Part shown: piece by piece, positions 31,798 through 35,737 of the stretch
Layout: each line of letters begins with the position of its first letter
Position numbering within the stretch: position 1 is the stretch's first letter
From: Burkholderiaceae bacterium
GTDB taxonomy: Bacteria; Pseudomonadota; Gammaproteobacteria; Burkholderiales; Burkholderiaceae
NCBI GenBank assembly: GCA_030151165.1
Contig: JASLEM010000025.1
Span: forward strand, 1-35,737
DNA length: 35,737 nucleotides
Direction: 5' to 3'
Program-made: the position numbers and the translations under genes
Notes under the pieces: model-generated
The model's database searches: none
The model's input: the letters and a program-made list of their open reading frames with translations, nothing else
Told to the model about the DNA's origin: nothing

Positions 31798-33003
31798 ATG
31801 AGCCGGTGGGCGCAACTGTCCGCGAACGAACTCAGTGTGCTGGAAGGCGTCTTCTGGCTGCACGGGCCATCGCGTGACGCGTTGTCGCAGCGGCTCGCGT
31901 TCTCGCGCACCCATGCCAACGCGGTGGTCGCCGGGCTGCTGGAGCAGGGCTGGCTCGACCGCGCCGGCCAGCGCGAATCCTCCGGCGGCCGGCGTGCCGA
32001 GACGCTGTGCCTGCACCCGGCGCTCGGCGTGCTGCTGTGCGCCGACCTCGGCGCGACGAGCATCGAGGTCGCCGTCCTGTCGCTCGACCTGCAGGTGATG
32101 GCGCGCCACGCCGAGGCGATCGACGTGCGCGCGGGCCCCGGTGTCGTGCTCTCGCGCGTGCGGGCGCTGATGCGCGAGATGCTGGCGCGCTGCCAGCTGA
32201 AGGCGCGCGACGTGCTCGCGATCGGCATGGGCGTGCCGGGGCCGGTGGATTTCGCGAGCGGCCAGCTCGTGGAGCCGCCGCTGATGCCGCACTGGGACAG
32301 CTACTCGATCCGCGACGACCTGCGTGCCGAATACGAAGCCCCCGTCTGGGTCGACAACGACGTGAACCTGATGGCGCTGGCCGAGCTGTGGCGGCTCAAG
32401 CGCGAACTGCCGAACTTCCTCGTCGTCAAGGTCGGCACCGGCATCGGCTGCGGCGTCGTGTGCCACGGCGAGGTCTATCGCGGCGCGAACGGCTCGGCGG
32501 GCGACGTCGGCCACATCTGCGTTGACCCGGCGGGCCCGCGCTGCCATTGCGGCAACGTCGGCTGCGTCGAGACCATGGCCGGCGGCCCCGCGATCGCGCG
32601 CGAGGCCACGGCCGCCGCGCAGTCGGGCCGCAGCGCCGTGCTCGCCGCGCGCCTGGGCGAGGCCGGGCAGCTGACGCCGGAGGACGTCGGGCACGCGAGC
32701 CGCGCGGGTGACGCGGAAGCCAACCAGATCGTGCAGCGGGCAGGGATGTCGATCGGCCAGATGCTCGCGTCGGTCGTCAACTTCTTCAACCCGTCGCATG
32801 TGTTCGTCGGCGGCGGGCTGACGCGCATCGGGCCGCTGTTCCTCGCGTCGCTGCGGCAGTGCGTCTACCAGCGTTCGCTGGCGCTGTCGACGCGGCACCT
32901 CGAGGTCGGCTACGCGCCGCTCGGCGACCAGGGCGGGCTGATCGGCGCGGGCGTGCTGGCGCTGCAGGAAACGCTGCGCGGGCGCGGGAAGGTGGTCGCG
33001 TGA
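31798..33003 (+). CDS. ROK family transcriptional regulator
   Basis: 401 aa. The N-terminal winged helix (ALSQRLAFSRTHANAVVAGLLEQGWLDRAG, about residues 25-60) is followed by a ROK sugar-binding domain: ATP/substrate loop LGATSIEVAVL, DNDVN, GTGIGCGVV, and the zinc motif CHCGNVGCVE with GHICVD before it. Repressors of this class bind a sugar or sugar phosphate and then leave the operator. It is translationally coupled by GTGA to the transporter ATPase, so it almost certainly controls this uptake operon. The domain keeps kinase-like motifs, and weak sugar kinase activity is not excluded. Confidence 0.92.
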   Translation: MSRWAQLSANELSVLEGVFWLHGPSRDALSQRLAFSRTHANAVVAGLLEQGWLDRAGQRESSGGRRAETLCLHPALGVLLCADLGATSIEVAVLSLDLQVMARHAEAIDVRAGPGVVLSRVRALMREMLARCQLKARDVLAIGMGVPGPVDFASGQLVEPPLMPHWDSYSIRDDLRAEYEAPVWVDNDVNLMALAELWRLKRELPNFLVVKVGTGIGCGVVCHGEVYRGANGSAGDVGHICVDPAGPRCHCGNVGCVETMAGGPAIAREATAAAQSGRSAVLAARLGEAGQLTPEDVGHASRAGDAEANQIVQRAGMSIGQMLASVVNFFNPSHVFVGGGLTRIGPLFLASLRQCVYQRSLALSTRHLEVGYAPLGDQGGLIGAGVLALQETLRGRGKVVA

Positions 33004-34505
33004 GCGCGGTGGCCGTGCCGTCGTCCGTCGCCGTCGCGTTCGATGGCGTCGTGAAGGCCTTCGGCCCGGTGCAGGTGCTGCACGGCGTGAGCTTCGAGCT
33101 GGCGCCGGGGCGCGTCGTCGGCCTGCTGGGCGAGAACGGTGCCGGCAAGAGCACGCTGATGAAGATCCTCGCCGGCTACGAGCAGCCGACCGCGGGCGAG
33201 GTGCGCATCGGCGGCGAGGCGGTGCGCTTCGACGGCCCGCGCGCGGCCGAGGCGCGCGGCATCGTGATGATCCACCAGGAATTCGCGCTCGCGGAGGACC
33301 TGACGATCGCGCAGAACGTCTTCCTCGGCCACGAGATCGCGCGCGGCTGGTGGCTCGACGACGCGGCGATGCGTGCCGAGACCGCGCGCGTGCTGAAGCA
33401 GGTCGGCCTCGCGAAGAGCCCGGACACGCCGGTGCGCCAGCTGATCGTCGCCGAGAAGCAGCTCGTCGAGATCGCGAAGGCGCTGCAGCGCAACGCGCGC
33501 GTCCTCGTCATGGACGAACCCACCGCCACGCTCACGCCGGGCGAGACCGAGCGGCTGTTCGCGCTCATCGCGCAGCTGAAGGCGGACGGCGTGACGCTGG
33601 TCTACATCTCGCACAAGCTCGACGAGATCGAGCGCGTCACCGACGACGTCGTCGTGATGCGCGACGGCCGCTTCGTCGCGCGCCAGCCCACGCGCGACGT
33701 GACGCGCCAGCAGATGGCCAACCTGATGGTGGGCCGCGAACTGAGCGACCTCTATCCGGACAAGGACGCGCGGCCCGTCGCGCCGCCGCTGCTGAAAGTG
33801 GCGGGCCTGACCGTGCCGGGCTGGGCGCGCGACGTCGCCTTCGAGGTCGCGCCGGGCGAGATCCTCGGCTTCGCCGGGCTGGTCGGCGCGGGGCGCACCG
33901 AGATGTTCGAGGGCCTGATCGGCCTGCGGCCCCACACGGTCGGCACGCTCGAGATCGACGGGCGGCCCGTGCGCATCCGCAATCCGCGCGAGGCCGCGTC
34001 GCACGGGCTCACGTACCTCAGCGAGGACCGCAAGGGCAAGGGGCTGCATGTCGGCTTCGGGCTGAAGGAGAACCTGACGCTGATGGCGCTGCGGCGCTAC
34101 GCGACGCCGTGGCTGAAGCCGTCGGCGGAGCGCGCGGCGCTGAAGACGGCGGTCGAGGAGTTCGGCATCCGCACCGGTTCGCTGGACATCAAGGCGTCGT
34201 CGCTGTCCGGCGGCAACCAGCAGAAGCTGGCGCTGGCCAAGGTGTTGCATCCGGCGCCGCGCGTCATCGTGCTGGACGAGCCGACGCGGGGCGTCGACGT
34301 CGGCGCCAAGCGCGACATCTATTTCCTGATCCAGCGGCTCGCGCGCGAGGGTCGTGCCGTCGTCGTCATCTCGTCCGAGCTGATGGAGCTGATCGGCATC
34401 TGCCACCGCATCGTCGTGATGCGCGCCGGCGCGCAGCAGGCCACGCTCGGCGCGGACCAACTCACCGAAGAAACCTTGATCGCCCATGCCACCGGAACAC
34501 ACTGA
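33000..34505 (+). CDS. Sugar ABC transporter ATPase with two nucleotide-binding domains (RbsA/XylG type)
   Basis: 501 aa from GTG 33000. Two fused ATPase domains: Walker A GENGAGKS in the first (about residues 41-48) with [16 protein letters not shown] and Walker [12 protein letters not shown]; the second has the degenerate [14 protein letters not shown], signature LSGGNQQK and Walker [15 protein letters not shown]. This layout is specific to carbohydrate uptake transporters of the RbsA/XylG/MglA group. The start overlaps the ROK stop; the 3' end overlaps the permease by 20 bases. Confidence 0.95.
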   Translation: MSAVAVPSSVAVAFDGVVKAFGPVQVLHGVSFELAPGRVVGLLGENGAGKSTLMKILAGYEQPTAGEVRIGGEAVRFDGPRAAEARGIVMIHQEFALAEDLTIAQNVFLGHEIARGWWLDDAAMRAETARVLKQVGLAKSPDTPVRQLIVAEKQLVEIAKALQRNARVLVMDEPTATLTPGETERLFALIAQLKADGVTLVYISHKLDEIERVTDDVVVMRDGRFVARQPTRDVTRQQMANLMVGRELSDLYPDKDARPVAPPLLKVAGLTVPGWARDVAFEVAPGEILGFAGLVGAGRTEMFEGLIGLRPHTVGTLEIDGRPVRIRNPREAASHGLTYLSEDRKGKGLHVGFGLKENLTLMALRRYATPWLKPSAERAALKTAVEEFGIRTGSLDIKASSLSGGNQQKLALAKVLHPAPRVIVLDEPTRGVDVGAKRDIYFLIQRLAREGRAVVVISSELMELIGICHRIVVMRAGAQQATLGADQLTEETLIAHATGTH

Positions 34506-35502
34506 GACGACCCCTTCGACGCCGGGCGGCCTCGCGAAGGCCAAGGCGTTCTGGACGCGCGTGCACGGACTGGGCCCGATCCTCGGGCTCGTCGTGCTGT
34601 GCATCGTGGGCACCGCGCTGAACGGCGACTTCGCGACGATCGACAACGCGATGAACGTGCTCACGCGCACGGCCTTCATCGGCATCATCGCGGTGGGCAT
34701 GTGCTTCGTGATCATCAGCGGCGGCATCGACCTGTCGGTCGGCTCGATGGCCGCGCTGATCGCGGGCGCGGTGATCCTGCTGATGAACGCGCTCGGCGCG
34801 CACGGCGTCGCGCCGTGGCTGACGGTCGTGGCGGGCGCGGGCTTCGCGGTGCTGCTGGGCGCGCTGTTCGGGCTCGCGCACGGGCTGCTGATCACGCGCG
34901 GCCGCATCGAGCCCTTCATCGTGACGCTCGGCACGCTGGGCATCTTCCGCGCCTACCTGACCTACCTGTCCGATGGCGGCGCGATCACGCTCGACAACAC
35001 GCTGGCCGATGCCTACGCGCCGGTCTACTACGCGGCCTTCCTCGGCATACCGGTACCGGTGTGGGTGTTCCTCGCGGTCGCGCTGCTGGGCGGCATCATC
35101 CTGAACCGCACCGCGTACGGTCGCTACGTGCAGGCGATCGGCTCGAACGAGCAGGTGGCGCGCTACGCGGCGGTGGACGTCGACCGCGTCAAGACGCTCA
35201 CCTACGTGCTGCTCGGCGCGTGCGTCGGCGTGGCCACGCTGCTGTACGTGCCGCGCCTGGGCTCGGCCTCGCCCACCACCGGCCTGCTGTGGGAGCTCGA
35301 GGCGATCGCGGCGGTGATCGTCGGCGGCACCGCGCTCAAGGGCGGCGCGGGCAGCATCACGGGCACGGTGGTCGGCGCGATCCTGCTGTCGACCATCGGC
35401 AACATTCTCAACCTCACCAGCATCATCAGCGTCTACCTGAACGCGGCGGTGCAGGGGGGCGTGATCATCGTCGTGGCGTTCATGCAGCGCCGCAAGAGGT
35501 AG
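34486..35502 (+). CDS. Sugar ABC transporter permease (RbsC type)
   Basis: 338 aa with about eight to ten helices. Family motifs: [76 protein letters not shown] and [22 protein letters not shown]. Works as a homodimer in the inner membrane with the ATPase encoded just upstream. The 20-base overlap with the ATPase gene shows tight coupling. Specific sugar unknown. Confidence 0.94.
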   Translation: MPPEHTETTPSTPGGLAKAKAFWTRVHGLGPILGLVVLCIVGTALNGDFATIDNAMNVLTRTAFIGIIAVGMCFVIISGGIDLSVGSMAALIAGAVILLMNALGAHGVAPWLTVVAGAGFAVLLGALFGLAHGLLITRGRIEPFIVTLGTLGIFRAYLTYLSDGGAITLDNTLADAYAPVYYAAFLGIPVPVWVFLAVALLGGIILNRTAYGRYVQAIGSNEQVARYAAVDVDRVKTLTYVLLGACVGVATLLYVPRLGSASPTTGLLWELEAIAAVIVGGTALKGGAGSITGTVVGAILLSTIGNILNLTSIISVYLNAAVQGGVIIVVAFMQRRKR

Positions 35503-35576
35503 CGCGAAGGTTCTTCACCGCGGCGGGGCCGCATTTCCGTTCGACCAGTCCGTCCATAAAACAGGAGACAGCAAGC

Positions 35577-35737
35577 ATGCAACCGATCACCCGCAGACTC
35601 GTCCTCGGCGCCGCGCTCGTGGCGTCCAGCTTCGGCGCCTTCGCGCAGAACAAGGTCAACCTCGGCGTCGCCATCCCGTCGGCGGACCACGGCTTCACGG
35701 CCGGCATCGTCTGGTGGGCGAACGAGGCGAAGAAGGA
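35577..35737 (+). CDS. Sugar ABC transporter periplasmic binding protein (RbsB-like), cut by window edge
   Basis: Only the first 53 residues are present. Signal peptide (RRLVLGAALVASSFGAFA, likely cleaved AFA-QN), then VNLGVAIPSADHGFTAGIVWWANEAKK, the opening strand and helix of a type I binding protein with the family's SADHGF pattern. AGGAGA eight bases before the ATG is a strong ribosome binding site. Third transporter gene, 74 bases after the permease. Confidence 0.88.
   Translation, partial: MQPITRRLVLGAALVASSFGAFAQNKVNLGVAIPSADHGFTAGIVWWANEAKK

Overview
The window is about 35.7 kb of very GC-rich bacterial DNA (roughly 70% GC by eye), densely packed with short intergenic gaps and many 4-base stop/start overlaps. 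The gene content points to a betaproteobacterium of the order Burkholderiales. The evidence is an atu-like branched-chain acyl-CoA block, a MarR/NodT/EmrAB efflux operon, PEP-CTERM proteins, and selD and mnmH around a PhnD-type transporter. Genus cannot be told. No rRNA, tRNA, insertion sequence, integrase or CRISPR array was seen.

Layout. Bases 1-4293 hold an acyl-CoA dehydrogenase (5' end cut off), an enoyl-CoA hydratase, a biotin-dependent carboxylase alpha subunit and a BKACE-family beta-keto acid cleavage enzyme. The first three follow the atuD-atuE-atuF order of acyclic terpene/branched fatty acid degradation. A small type II toxin-antitoxin pair follows (4478-5097). On the minus strand come a PilZ protein and a full-length ABC exporter (5153-7480). 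An AT-rich divergent region leads into a four-gene efflux operon, marR-nodT-emrA-emrB (7607-12789), closed by a clear intrinsic terminator. Then come a cupin, an unrecognised protein with a zinc-finger-like N-terminus, and an AraC regulator.

Bases 15219-20929 form a selenium module. selD (selenophosphate synthase) diverges from a four-gene PhnDCEE-type ABC transporter, which is followed directly by mnmH (tRNA 2-selenouridine synthase). The most economical reading is uptake of a selenium oxyanion, its activation by SelD and its insertion into tRNA by MnmH. No selA, selB or tRNA-Sec lies in the window, and SelD itself uses cysteine.

The rest (21017-31595) is mixed housekeeping and envelope functions: two small secreted or lipoprotein genes, a YlqF-type GTPase, a DUF3297 protein, a YdiY-like outer membrane protein, a cysteine synthase, two PEP-CTERM proteins, an RDD membrane protein translationally coupled to an acylphosphatase, a YebC-family protein, an SRPBCC/AHSA1 protein and two small membrane-associated proteins. 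The right end (31798-35737) is a sugar import operon: a ROK repressor coupled to a two-domain ABC ATPase, a permease and the start of the periplasmic binding protein.

Most worth a second look are the selenium module with a perfect 12-bp palindrome in its divergent promoter; BKACE next to atuDEF-like genes; five 14-bp tandem repeats that contain the nodT stop codon; short tandem repeats at the antitoxin/toxin junction; and the zinc-finger protein of unknown function, whose C-terminal half has weak ADP-ribosyltransferase-like features.
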